Source of the DNA: Porphyra umbilicalis
Lineage: Eukaryota > Rhodophyta > Bangiophyceae > Bangiales > Bangiaceae
Direction of reading: 5' to 3'
DNA length: 64,000 nt
Assembly: GCA_002049455.2 (NCBI GenBank)
Contig: KV918797.1
Location: 62,001-126,000, forward strand
Under the pieces are notes generated by a model. It had not been told where the DNA came from. It saw only the letters and a list, made by a program, of their open reading frames with translations, and did no database searches. Each line of letters starts with the position of its first letter. Within the stretch, counting starts at the first letter, position 1. Positions 1-12,037 of this stretch are shown here, in pieces. The translations under genes were made by a program, and so were the position numbers.

Positions 1-631
1 TCGGCCGGATCACGAACGCTTGCTGTCGGGGGCGGCCCGCACGTGGCTCGCTGGCAGGGGCCGCCGTCGACCAACCACGGCGCGGGGTGGCCGTCACAGG
101 TGCCATTCCCTTGCTGCGCGGGCGCGTGCCCGCGCTGCACCCCCCCCCCCTTGCCGCTTCGGGCGTGCGGCCGGGACCGTCGCCGCCTGCGCCAGCGCGT
201 GCGCGACTCGCTGTTTGTTGTTGCTGTCTGTTGACAGGGCGGGGCTGCCCCCCCCTGTCCTTCTTTCCCTCGTCGCGGCCCCTGCTCGGTATCGGCGTCA
301 TTTCTGGCACGTCCCCACGGGGCTGCGCTCGTCTCTTTTTTCACCCTGTCGTGTTGTGCCCGCCTCCCCCGCCGTCTCCCCTGCGCTTCCCCCCCCCTCC
401 TCGCGGTGTGGTGCCTTGCCCCTGCGGTACACCCCTGACGGTACTCTGTCGAGGAGCGCCCCCCCTGTGCCCCCCCTCCGCCGCTGGCGGCCGCCATGGC
501 CGCGCGGCGGCCGCGCCCCCTCCTCATCCCCCCCCCCCCCTCCTCATTCCCCCCCCCCCCCCCGCATCCCCCCCCCCCCCCCCCACCTCCCCCTCTACCC
601 CTCTGCCCCCGACGATGAGCGGCAGCGCCAC

Positions 632-1110
632 ATGGCCGCCGCCATTGCCATCCCCTGGTCGTCGGTCGACATGGCGACCGGCGCCGCCGTCGACGGCATC
701 GGCACCAAGGGCCCCTCCGCCGCCCCCCCGCGGCGGCGGCGGCGGCGGCGGCGGCCGCCGGCAAGCGCCTCGTCACCTTTGCCACCGACCTCCCCGCCGG
801 CAGCGGGGGCCCCGGCGTCGCCGCCGCCGCGCGGCGGCGGCGCCCGCGTGGCGCCCTCGTCGCCCTCGGCGGCCGCGCCAACGCGCTCGCCGACGGCGCG
901 TCGCGGGGGCGGCTGCTCGCGGGCCTCGCGGCCGGCGCGGGCGGCGCCGCCCCGTGGGCGGTCGCGCCCCCAACCTACATGGCCCTTTATTTGGGGCGCC
1001 GCTGGGCGGGCGGCGACGCGCAGGGGCCCGCCGATATTGACGCCGACGCCCAGTGGTCGGTCGTGACCGCCGCCGCCTTTGCGCGCACGGCCACCGATGG
1101 GGGTGGCGGC

Positions 1111-1145
<35 letters not shown>

Positions 1146-2085
1146 GCAGGGGGGGGCGACGACGGCCTCGGCGGCGCCCCCGATGCGCTTGGTCGCCGAG
1201 CTGCCACCGCCCGCCACCGCCGCGTCGGCGGCGGTGGCGGCGGGCGGGCGGGACCACCCCGTCGAGGCGCTCGCCGCCGTCTTTGCGGCCGCCGCGGCAG
1301 GCGGGGCGTTGGCCCCTCCCCCCGGCGGCTGTGGCGCCGCCGGCGACGCGGCGGCCGTGTTCGGCGGCCCCCGCGGCGGGGCGGCGGCGGGGCGGCGGCC
1401 CGACTTTGCCGACGTTGGCGCGCAGCCGGCCTACTTGGTCGACCCGTTTCCGGGGGGGGACGCCGCTGCGTGGCCGGCGCTGTCGCCGCCGCCGCCGTCG
1501 CGGGGGGGGGGGGGGGTCGCCCGCCGGCGGGGCGGCTCCCCGTCGACGGGCCGGGCTTGGGGGGGGGGGGGGGGAGGGCGCCCAAGCGCCGACGCCGCCC
1601 GCAATGACGGGCGGCCGCGCGTCGAGGGGGGGGGGAGGGGGGGGTCCCCACCATTGGGGTGGCCCCCAACGGTGGTGGGGGCGGCGACGCCCAAGCGCCG
1701 CCGCGGGCGGCTTGAGGATGGGGGGGGGGGGCGCCCGTCGGCGGTCGACGAGGACGACGGGGGCGGGGGCGGGGCGGGTGACCCGCCGCCGCCGCTGGCG
1801 CTACCGGCCGGGCGGCCGCGGGCGGCTGCCGCCGCGTCGGCGGCGGCGGCGGCACCCGCGGCGGCGGCAGTGGCGGGGCGGCTGGCGGTGCTGCCGGCGG
1901 CATTGGCGCCACCGCCGCCGGCACGGGCGGCGGCTGGGGAGTCCCGCCCCGCGGCGGCCGCGACCGAGACACTCGACGACTTGCCGCCGGTGCTGCGGCG
2001 GGAGGTGGACGCCGCGCGCCCGCGGCGACCGACGGCGGCGGCGGCGGCTGCCGCGTCGGCAGCGGCACCCGCACCCCCGCCGGCG

Positions 2086-2124
<39 letters not shown>

Positions 2125-3716
2125 GTCGTACACACACCGCCGCCGACCGACGAGCCGCCGCTCACGCTCGACGACCTGCCGCCCGTACCGCGGCGGCATG
2201 CTGCGGAGCGGTCACCGCGGGCGGCGGTGGGGGGTCCCACCGCACCCGCACCGGCAGAGGCGGGGGCGGCGGCGGCCGCCGCGCCGGCAATGCCAACCGC
2301 CGCCGCCGCCGCCGCCGCCGCCCCGGCGTGGACCCCCGTGCCGGCGGGCACGCCCGTTACCCCCGCGGCGGTGGGCGCCGCAGCGCCGTCGGGCGCCCCG
2401 GCCGTCACCCCCGCGCCGGCGGTGGTGGCGGCGACGGGCGCGCCGCCCGCCACGCCCGTGACGCCAGTGGCGCGCGCCAGCCGGCCGGGGGCTCCCCCAG
2501 GATCGCCGCTGGCACCCGACGCGGCGGCGGCGCCCGCGGCGGCGGTGGCAACGCCCGCGGCGGCAGAAGCGCCGGCGGCGGCGGCGGCGGCCACCCCGCC
2601 CGCCAGTGTCTGCCCCCCGCCGGTGGGCGCTGTACCGCCGCCACCCGTCGCCGAGCGCCCTCCCGCAGCGTCTGCCGGCGGGGCGGCGGCGGCGGCGGCG
2701 GCACCGCCGACGCGGCCGCCTTCGGCGTCTGCCACGAAGCGACGGCGGTCGCGCGTGTCGCCGTCGCCGCGGCGCACGCGGCCCGCGTCGACGGCCGCCG
2801 ACACGGATGTGGTTGACTCCCCCCCCCCCGGCCCCCTGCGCACGGGCTTTCCCCTCCCCCCCCCCGCGTCGCTGGCGCCCGCGTCGCCCGCCGCCGCCGC
2901 CGCCAACGACGACGACGGCACCTCCCCGCGCACGCCGATGCGGCTCCGCCGACAGCGGCGGCAGGCGGCGGTGCCCGCCGACCTCATCGACGTTGACGAG
3001 GCGGTCGGGGGGATGACGGACAATAGCGACTTTTTCTTGTCGGATGGCAGCGACCGCGGCGGCGACGCGGCGGGCGGCGGGCACGGCGGTGGCGGCGGCG
3101 GCGGCGGTGGCGGCGGCGGCGGTGACGGGCCGTTGGCCAAAGCGCGCGCGGCGGCGGCCGCCGCGGGCACTGCGGCGGCGGCGGCAAAGGCGATGCCGGG
3201 CGCGTCGGCGCTGCCGCCCGGCGTGGCGGCCGCAACGGCGGCGGCGGTCGCCGCCGCGTCGCGGGCGCCGGCCAAGGCGGCGCCCCCCCCCGCAGACGGC
3301 GAGCCAGACGACGATGCCGACGCCGACGTCGGCGACGACGGCAGCGACAGCGACAGCGATAGCGACTATGAGGTGGACGATGCCGACGCCGACGCTGACG
3401 CCGACGATGGGGACGGCGGGGACGGCGTCGACGCGCCGCCGCCGGCGCGCTCCCCGCGCGCCCGCCTCGCCCACGACGACACGTCGCCCATCACCGCGTC
3501 GGGGAGCCCCCGCTCCGCCTCGCCGCGCACGCGGCGGGTCACTGGCCTCGCGCGCGCGGCGGCGGTGGCCACCACCCTCTCCGTCGGCGCCGCGGGCGGC
3601 CGGCCGCGCGGCGTCACAGACGCCGACGGGCCCCCGCCGTCTGACTCGGAGGTGCTCGCGTCGGGCACCGCCGGCGGCGGCGGCGGCGACGGGTCGGCGA
3701 CAACGACCGCCGCGGC

Positions 3717-3758
<42 letters not shown>

Positions 3759-5497
3759 AGCGCCGACTGCGGCGTCGGGGCCGCGCGCCCTCCGCCCCCG
3801 CCGCCACCGCCCCGACTATGCGGCGACGGCGGCAACGTCGGCCGCGACGACGGCCACGACGACCGCGTCGGCGCCGCGGCGGGGGGGGGGGGGGCGCGGC
3901 CGCGGCGGCGGGCGCCGCCCCCCGTCGAGCCGTCGTACGAGCCGACGCCGACGGGGATGATTATTAGCTTTCTGGCGTCGGGCGCCGCCGCGGGCGGCCG
4001 GCCCCGCGCGGTGGGCGACACGAGCGGCGGCGGCGGCGGCGGGGCGCCGCCCGCGGCGCGGCGCGCCCCCCGCGACGCGCCCGCAATGCACGACGGGTGG
4101 CAGCGGCTGACGCTCATCCCGCCGCCGCTGTCGTCGGCGGGGCCGTCGGCCGACGCGGTCGGCGCCGCCGACGCGCCGCGCACCACGTCGTCGGGGGAGC
4201 GTCCGCCGGTCGGGGCGGCGGCGACCGACGAGTATTGGGGGGGGGGGGCGCCGGGGGGGGGGGGGAGGGGGCTGTCGCCGTGCGGGGGGGGGTGACGGCG
4301 GCGCTGGGGGTGGCGGCCGCGCCGCCGCCGCCGGCTGCCACCCCCGTGCCGGCGGTCGCGCCCGTGCCGACCGCCGCGCCCGTGCCGACGGGTGTGCCCG
4401 TGCACGCGGCGGTGCGCCCCGCCACGCCCGTGTCGGCAGACGAGTCTGGTTCCGATGCTGCCCCTGCGCCGTCCGCCGCGCCGGTACTTGCTGCTGCACC
4501 TCCACCGGCGGCCGCGCTCGTACCGGCGGCCGCGCTTGTACCGGCGGCCGCGCTTGTACCGGCGGCCGCGCTTGTACCGGCGGCCGCGCTTGTACCGGCG
4601 GCCGCGCTTGTGCCGGCGGCCGCGTCTGTGCCGGCGGCCGCACCATTGCTGGCAGCGGCACCATTGCCGGCGGCCGCACCAGCGGCCGCGCCTGTGCCGG
4701 CGGCCGCGCCACTACTGGCAGCGGCACCATTGCCGGCGGCCGCACCGGCGGCCGCCGCCGCGCCGGCGGCCGCCGCCGCGCCGACGGCGGTCGTACGGGT
4801 CGAGCCGACCCTCCCCGCGGCGCAATTGCCGTCGCCGCCCCGCCCCCCCCCCCTTCCCCCACCCCCGCCGCCGTGCGCGCGGCGTGGCACCCCGCCGCCC
4901 ACCCCGCCGCGCCGCCCTCACCGCCGGCCTCGTGGGCGGCCCCCCCCCCCCCGGCTGGGGTCCCCCCGGCGACCCCCCCCCGCCGGCCGGGTGGTCGCCC
5001 GCCCAGTGGGCGACAGCGCGCGCCTACGCCGCCGCCGCCGCGGCGCCGCCGCCACCGCCACCGTCGCCGCCGCCGCTGCCGCCGCTGCCGCCGCGCATGC
5101 GGCTCGTCCTGGCAGGGCCGTCGGGGGGCACGGTCGTGTGGACGTCAGACGCGGCGGGGGGGGGCGGGGGGGGGGGGGGGGGCCGCACGCGGCCGTGGCG
5201 GCGGCGGCTGCTGCTGCGGCTGCGGCCGCCGCCGCCGCCGTCGGCGGCGGCGGGGGGGCGTGGCGCCCGCCGTCTGGGGGCGGTGCGGGGCCGGGCGCGG
5301 CGGGCGCCGCGGGCGCCACGTCGCCCGCGTGCGGCTTTTCGCCGCTTGTCCACGACGCGGCGCTGCGGCCGCCGCCGGCCGCCGCGCCGCCGCCGCCGCC
5401 CCCGTGGGCACCGACCCCGCCGCCGCCGCCGCCGGCGGGGTATGCGTGGGGCCGCCCGCCGCCGCCGCCGGCAGCGCACCCCGCTGACCCGTGGGCG

Positions 5498-5529
<32 letters not shown>

Positions 5530-6592
5530 GCCGCGCCCGCCGGCCGACGCGTGGGCGGCCGCGGCCGCGGCCGCCGCCGCTGCGACGCCCGCCCCGCGGC
5601 CCGCCGGCGGCGGCTACGCGTGGCCGCCCGTCGGCGGCGCAACGGTGGCAGCGGCGACGGCGGCGGCGGCGGCGCGGCGACCCGTGCCGGCGGCGGTCGA
5701 CGCGGCGGCCGCCGGCGCCGTCGACAAGGGCGACCCGCTCGGGTGGGGCGCCGCCGCGTGGCCGGCGGTGGGGGCCACGACGCCGCCGCCGCCGCCGCCC
5801 GCCGCGCCGCCCGCCGCGGCGGCGGCCAAGCGCGCGTACGCGGGGGCCGATGCGGGGGGGGTGGCGGCGGCGCTGCCGCTGCCGCCTCCGGGCGTGCCGG
5901 GTGCCGCGCCGCCCGCGGCGGGGTCGCCCGAGGGGGCGACTCCCAAGCGGCGCCGGCGGTCGCCGCCGCCGCCGCCTCCGTCGACGGGCGGCGGCACCCC
6001 CGCCCCACCGTCGGCGGGGGGTGGCTCGCCCGCACCGCCGCCGCCCGGTCCGACGGCAGCGGTCGCCGCGCCCGCGGCGGCACCCGCCGCCGCCCCTCCG
6101 CCGGCGGTGGCGGTGACGGCGGGGCTCCCCCCCCCCCAGTGCCTCGGAGCGCCTCCCCCCCCGGCGCTCGCACCCGTACCCGCGCCGCTCCCCGCGCCCG
6201 TCCCCCCGTCCCCGTCGTCGGCGTACCCCATTGACCGGTCAGCGGTTGTGGAGGTGTTTGGCAGCCCCTCCCCGTCCCCCGCAGCGGGTGGCGGCGGCGA
6301 CGCGGCGGCCGCCGGCGGGGCGGCGCCGGCGGGACGGCCGCTGTGGGCCTCGGCGGCGGCAGCGCGCGTCAAGGCGGAAGCGGTGGCGGCGGGCGCGGTG
6401 GCGGCGGCGGCGCCGTCGGCGCTGCTCGCCCCCTGGGCGCTCGTCAAGCCAGAGGCGCTGCCGGCGGCCGCCGCCGCCGTGCCGGGGTGCCCCCCGACAC
6501 CCGCGGGGGCGCGTGCCGCCGCGTCGGCGGCGGCGCCCGTGTGGCCGCCCGCCGCCGTTGCCGCGTCGTCAGTCGCCCTCCCCCCCCCCCCC

Positions 6593-6672
<80 letters not shown>

Positions 6673-6972
6673 CCCCGCACCGGCGGCGGCGGCGGCGGCG
6701 GGGAAGAGTCGCCGACCTCCCTCCGCCGCACCCTCACCGCCCTCATTGACGGCGGCCACACGAGCTGCTTGACCGCCGACGATCGGCGGACCGTCGACCG
6801 CTTTGCGGCGGGGGACCACACCATCTTTGTCAACGTGCCCAACATTGATATGACGCTCAACCGGTTTGTCGACGACGGGCGCGTCGGGCGGTGCGTCCTG
6901 CGCCTCCGCGCGGACCGCACGTGGACGACCATCCGCAAGTTTAAGCGGGGCGCCCGCGCGCAGCCGCCCTAG
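632..6972 (+). CDS. large Ala/Pro/Gly-rich low-complexity protein, reading frame broken at repeats
   Basis: I do not recognise this gene. A coding signal runs from about ATG 632 to the TAG at 6970-6972 but changes frame at least four times: at the GCG tract near 730-755, the G run near 3883-3894, the G runs at 4228-4266, and the CCG tract at 6593-6672. The longest pieces are 979-3960 (993 codons) and 4097-6772 (891 codons). Most of the product is Ala, Pro and Gly runs with acidic Asp/Ser stretches near 3300-3420 and KRRR-type basic clusters near 1690, 2740 and 5945 that could be nuclear localisation signals. The final 85 residues (6715-6972) are not low-complexity and contain the words TIFVNVPNID and DRTWTTIRKFKRG, so a folded C-terminal domain is likely. 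A large nuclear regulator is a guess. Start and exact frame joins are uncertain. Confidence 0.45.
4504..4640 (+). repeat. 18-bp coding tandem repeat
   Basis: Six or more copies of an 18-bp unit, GTACCGGCGGCCGCGCTT, lie in frame in the large low-complexity gene and encode repeated VPAAAL hexapeptides. Later copies drift to GTGCCGGCGGCC forms. Confidence 0.9.
6593..6672 (+). repeat. CCG trinucleotide tract
   Basis: About 27 uninterrupted CCG triplets follow a run of C. The tract encodes poly-Pro in one frame, and the gene's reading frame appears to change across it. Confidence 0.9.
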
Positions 6973-7840
6973 CAAGGTCGGGCGCGCGGGGGGGGGGGGT
7001 TGGGTGTGGGGGAGGGGGGGGGGGGAGGGAGGCTGGTGGCGTGGTGGGGGTTGAGGGCGGGGGAGGCTGGGGGCCGGGGGGGGGGGGGGGGTTGTCTTTT
7101 GAAAGCCGCTGCGTGCGTACGCACGCCTGTGTTTTTTTGGGTTTTTTTTTTTTCGGTCCCCGTGCCGTGCTGCTTGGCATTTTGCCGCTGTGCACTACCG
7201 CATGGTCTGCTGCACGTTAGCACCCTTGTCTTGTGCTTTGCGCCGCCAGTGTCGGCCGGCGGCTCGTTGCGGCGGCGAGTGCCCCCTTCGCGCCTCGCCT
7301 CGTGGCGTCTGCCTCGTGGTGTGTTTTGGTCGACGGTGCATCGCGCGCGGCCCGTGCGCGCTCGGGCGCCGTGCGAGCCGCGCCGGTCGGGGCCGACGCC
7401 CGCCGGGCGGTTTGGTTTGAGTACGGCCTCCCCCCGCCCGACGCGCCGCGCTGGTGCCCGTGTCAGCGCCGCGTCGAGGGGTGGCGTTTGGGCCACGCCG
7501 CAAAGGCGCCACCCGCCCCGCACAGCCCGCCCGCCCGCAACCCCGCACGCAGGTCGGCACCACAGGCAACAGAAAAAAAACAGCAGTTTTCTCCCTCGCT
7601 CACGGTCGCCCCTCCCACGCCCCCGGCGGGCCGCCGACGTCGCCCTCCCGCTATGTACTAGACGCACCGCCGCCGCCGATTGCGCCGCCAACCCCCCCGC
7701 GCTCGCCCCGTCAATGCAGTCAGTTTGGGGCAAGGGGCACCCCACACGCGCACGCCCACCCGTCCACCCACCCACACACACACACACGCACACACACGCA
7801 CACACACGCACGCCCTCCTCGTTCTCGGCCGCGGCGGCCC
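6973..7840. other. intergenic between convergent genes
   Basis: No gene is recognised. The stretch holds G runs just after the upstream stop, T runs near 7133-7153, and a CA-rich microsatellite at about 7771-7811. It lies between the 3' ends of a plus-strand and a minus-strand gene. Confidence 0.6.
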
Positions 7841-9147
7841 TCACAGCTCGTCGCCGCTACTCAGCGACGAGGTGTCCCCCCCCCCGTCGTGCACCCCCCC
7901 CGCCGCCCACGCCGCCGCCCTCGCGGCGGCCACGTCCGGGTCGGCCGGGTGGCTGTCGAGGGCCTGGCGGCAGGGCGCGCCCCCCCCCCCCCCGCCGACG
8001 CCCGCAGCGTCTCCCCCCGCCCAATCACGTAATCAAAGCGCCCTCGCCACACCGCCGACGGCTCGTCGTCGTCGAGGCTCCCCCAGCGCCACCCCCCCCC
8101 CCCCCCCCCCCGGGAGGGCGCCCGCCGCAGCGGCGGCGCCGCCCACGACACGCTCCCATCTTGCAGGAGCGGGTGCGGGGGGGAGGCGCCCTTGGTGGCG
8201 GCGGCGGCGGCCACCGCCGCCGGCGACGCGGGCCCCCCCGCCACCGCCGACGCGTCGGCACGGCCGCGGCGGCGGGCGCCGAGGAGGAGGAGGCCCGCGA
8301 CGGCGACCGCCACGAGCGCGCCGAGGACAATGCCGACGAGGGCGCCGGTGGAGAGGCCGTCGTTGGGGGGGGGGGGCGCCGCCGCCGCCGTCGTCGTCGT
8401 GGTCGCGCCTTCCGAGGCGCCGCCGACGGCGCCGCCCGCCGCCGGCCACTCAATGACGATTTGGCGGGCGGCGGCGGCGGCGGCCGCCGCCGCGGGCAAG
8501 CGTAGGGGGCCACCCATCGTCGCGCGCCCGTGGGGGGACGTGGGGAGGTGGGGAGTCGAGGGGATTGGGGGAGAAGACCAAATGGGGGGGGAGGAGAGCG
8601 ACTGGGGAGAACGGGCGGGGAGGGTGGGTGAAGCGGCCGTCGTCCCGCCGTCGGCAAGTCGGGACGCGGGCGCACCGTCGGGGGCACTGGCGCAAGTGGC
8701 GGTCGACGACGACTGGGGAGACGGACGCGCCACAGGCGGCGCCGGCGGCACGACGCCGAGTCCGACGGCCTCTATACCCCCCACGCGGTCGCGCGCGTCG
8801 CGGCCGCCCGACCCGTCGGCAGTCCCGTCCGCCACGCCGACCGCCCGGACGGGAGCCGCGGTCGCCACGGCACGCGCGGCCGCCGGCGCGGGGGCGGGCG
8901 CGCCGCTCAACGGCCGCGCCCGCACCGGCGGGCACGCGCGCGTGGCGCGCGCCCGCGCGGGGCGGCGGGCGGGGGCGGGCGGCCGCCCGCCCCCGCCCCG
9001 CCGACGGCGGCGGTTGAGGCCGCTCGCCGCCGCCGCCGCGGCGCCCCTCGCCCCCGCCGTCACCGTTGCACGCCGCTTGCACGCCGCGCGGGCGCGAGGG
9101 GGGGGGGGGGGGAGGTGCCCCCGCCGCCAAGCGGCGGCACCGTGCAA
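7841..9147 (-). CDS. single-pass membrane protein, low-complexity ectodomain
   Basis: The minus-strand frame from 9147 contains a Thr/Ala/Pro-rich segment, then a clear transmembrane helix (GALVGIVLGALVAVAVAGLL, about 8355-8295) followed at once by the stop-transfer motif GARRRGR. The cytoplasmic side contains SLDDDEPSAVWRGRFDYVIG. A C run at 7980-7992 appears to shift the frame. In the next frame the protein continues through an acidic, Ser-rich end (SSLSSDEL-like) to TGA at 7841-7843. No signal peptide is visible. The true 5' exon may be ATG 8517 or may lie beyond the transposon that begins at 9239. Function unknown; a type I surface protein is the simplest reading. Confidence 0.5.
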
Positions 9148-9238
9148 GGGGGGGGGGGGGGGGCGTCGGCCCCCCCGCCGCCGCCACCGTCTCTGGAGAC
9201 CGCAGTGCCAACAGATTGGATTTCCGTGCAGTGTGTGT

Positions 9239-9260
9239 CACTCAACTCGATACCGAACAA
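9239..9260 (+). repeat. left terminal inverted repeat of 12-kb element
   Basis: CACTCAAC, five variable bases, then ACCGAACA. It pairs with 21250-21271 in inverted orientation and lies about 45 bp inside the point where the GC-rich host sequence ends. Confidence 0.65.
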
Positions 9261-9578
9261 ATCGGTGTGCGTCCAGATGAGTTCAGGTGCAAGATCCTGA
9301 TGCATGGTCCTGGCGCTCGTCAGTGAGCAACCCTGCTTTCTCTGTTCCCGCTGATTCCTTAGCAAGCCTTAGTCTCTCACTATGAACGACGCTATTAAGC
9401 TTGCCGCGTCCGCCGAATCCGGCCAAATACGTTGCCCGTCTGGTCGCTGGCGTATGTTGATGTTGAGAACTGTATGTTTCGCCTCGGTGCCGCGAACAGG
9501 GTTGAAGAAGAGGAAAAAGCAACAATCTACGAGGGGACTACGGCACGAAATACTACAAGAGCCAGACCTATACGATTC

Positions 9579-12037
9579 CTACTCACTGCGGACAGGTGCA
9601 ATACCGAATGTCCCCTCCTCCACATCTTCTTCCTCGAGCACATCATCAGCGGCCGCCGCCGCCGCAGGCGCGGCGGGGGGAAGACCCACAGGCACCATGT
9701 AGAGCACGGGGACGTTGGACTGGACGGCCAGTGGCTGCCCAGGGGCAACAGGCTGGGGCGGTGCCTCCTCCATAGGGGCAGCCGACGCAGCCGGCGTGTC
9801 GCGGCCCCCGCTCGCCCGCGCCGGACTAGCACCATCCGTCAGCTGGAGACCGTTTACGACCTCGCTGTGCGGGGGAAGCAGCACCTTGAGGCTCAGCAGC
9901 TCCTCCAACCATGGGGCGCGCAGCCCCTCGTTCAATGGCGACTGGACTTGGCCGACCGAGCAGACACCAGCACGAGCTCGCAGATAGGAGCGAATCTGCA
10001 TCAACGACATGCAAAGCGAACGAAAGGATCGAAGGTGCCCACCATCCAGGATACAGCAAACGTCAGTTTCGGGACGCTACGGGCAGCATAGAATAGGCAT
10101 GGACCCAGATACAGCGTAGCCATGCACATAAGAACGCAAGAACACACACCAGGAGAATGAGACGGAGACAAACGTACGCGGAAAGTCACGTTAGCGACAT
10201 GGGCGAGCAGGCAGCGGATCAGGCGAGTCGTCTTGCTTGGGCCCGTCCACACTACCATCGTGCTCGAAACCTGCATGTACTCGAACACTTGTGCCAGTGC
10301 GTCGAGGGTTGCCATGCGGGGCAGGCCGGAGACGATAAACGCGTTGCCCGTCAACAGGTGAGAGGACTCCGCACCAGAAAGGACAAGCTCCTTCCGAGCT
10401 TGGCTGCTGCCAGCCGCCTCCCAGTGTCCGACGTTGCAGTAGTGGTGCAGACGCTTGAGGAACGTAAAAACTGCCAGCGTCGTAATCTTGCAATTCGTAT
10501 GGGCTGGTGCACGCTTGATGTACTGGTAGACGACCAGCCGACCAAAGCCCTTAGCCGGCTTGCGCACCGGGAACAGTCGCTTCTGCTGCAGGCGCTCGGT
10601 AGCACCTTCCCTTGTCTCAGCCAGAACCTCGGCGGTGAGGTCGACCAGGAGCACGTTGAGGTCTTCCGTGCTTAGGTACACGTCCGCGGCGACCGTCGCA
10701 GACCCGAACAGAGCGAAAATCTTCTCGACCAGCCGGACCTGTGCAGTGCCCAAGCAGGCCAGAGAGAAGCAAGCAAATAGAGGAAGCGCACGGACTCAGC
10801 AGCACCACGGCAAGCGAATAAGAATCACTGCAATCGAGACTCGTGCTGATGCGAGGAGCCAGCGAAAAGGGCCCCCCGTACCATACACCATTCCATGTCA
10901 GAGCCGCGTTACACATACCTTCACCGTCATCACCCATTCGTTATCATCCGCAGCAGAAGCGGCAGAGCCATCGCCATCACTCTTGTCAAGGGACGTGAAG
11001 ATACGGTCCGCCTTGGCGACAAGTGCGTCCAGGCGCCCCGCCTTCTCTCCTTTCGCGGCAACGGCCGCGTCTGTGTCGGCATTGAGGGCTTTCATCTTTT
11101 CCATGGTCGTCACCTGCTGTGACTTCACGAAGACGAGTTGCGCCTTGACGAGGGTGAGCTCCTTCCGCAGCGATGAGAAGCCGTCCTTGACGCTCTTCAT
11201 CAGCATGTCCGACAGCGTCGGTGTCTTCTTGGGCGCTCCGGTTGTCGCGGCCGCCTCCACCCGGGACCGCTTAGGCGACGCCGAGCGCGACCGATTCGAA
11301 GAGGGTGAGCAAGGTGGCATGTCGCTTTCGCCATCACCTTGCGTCTGCGAGAAGCCGATGCTCATGTCAGTGTTGGTCGCCTCGGATGCGGAGGCTGCGA
11401 AAGCCATGGGCAGTTCGCTTCGACGGCGTGTAACGCCACGGCCGCGGCTGCCAACCGTTACATCTGCCGAAGAGCTCCTCTGAGCGCGCGGACGAGCAGC
11501 ACCCCGGTGGGCCAGCGGAGGAAGCGCGCTGCCCGTGGCAGCCGGAGGAGTTTGCAGTGCCGGCGCGGCCGCCATCGCGCGGCGACGCGGAGGGGCTTGC
11601 GGCCGCCGCCGGGCCGGAGGTGCTGGCGGAAGGTCCCGATGCGGCGCTTCAACGGGAAAACCGTTCAAGCCAACTCGGGACGACGACTCGGTTGGCGCCC
11701 TGCGTACGCCAGGGACCGATGGGAAGAGAGAGGTCGACGGGAACAGCGGCGCCGTGGCGGGAAAGTCGCTGTTGATGCTAGATCCGTCGAGCTCCCTGAC
11801 CTGCGACGGCCAAATGACATGGCCGTTGCCGTCCCCGTAGTGAATACCGGTCGGCTGAGAGTAGCCGGGCGTCGGCGCAGCAAGGTTGGGAGCTCCTCCG
11901 ACGTAGCCTTCCACGACCGCCTCGTGGCGTACGGCACCCAAAGGAGCGGCATTGTTGACCACAGAGGCCACGGCAGTACCAGGAGCACGAGGCGCGGACG
12001 AAGGAGCATGGGCGCCAGACGGACCGCGACGAGCCAT
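9579..12037 (-). CDS. three-exon coiled-coil protein of the 12-kb transposon
   Basis: I do not recognise the family. Exon 1 is 12037-10919 (start MARRGPSG), intron 10918-10739 (donor GTATGT, acceptor CACAG), exon 2 is 10738-10178, intron 10177-9996 (donor GTACGT, acceptor TGCAG), and exon 3 is 9995-9579 (TAG). Both introns are phase 0 and the splice gives one frame of 698 residues. The N-terminal ~270 residues are Pro/Ala/Ser-rich with a basic RSRSASPKRSR cluster (possible NLS). A heptad-like coiled coil follows near residues 285-355 (words SLRKELTLVKAQL and MEKMKALNADTD). Exon 2 encodes a compact, mixed-composition domain of about 190 residues. The C-terminal tail is Pro/Ala-rich and ends in Asp/Glu. 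It reads leftward, away from the ePHD gene. An accessory transposition or DNA-binding role is inferred from location only. Confidence 0.7.

Noticed and set aside
7771-7811. CA-rich tract as a regulatory element
   Set aside because: It is an ordinary microsatellite with no other supporting signal.
1-9147. Numerous long overlapping ORFs on both strands
   Set aside because: Very high GC removes stop codons, so most are shadows. I kept only frames with domain-like words, composition changes or a transmembrane segment.
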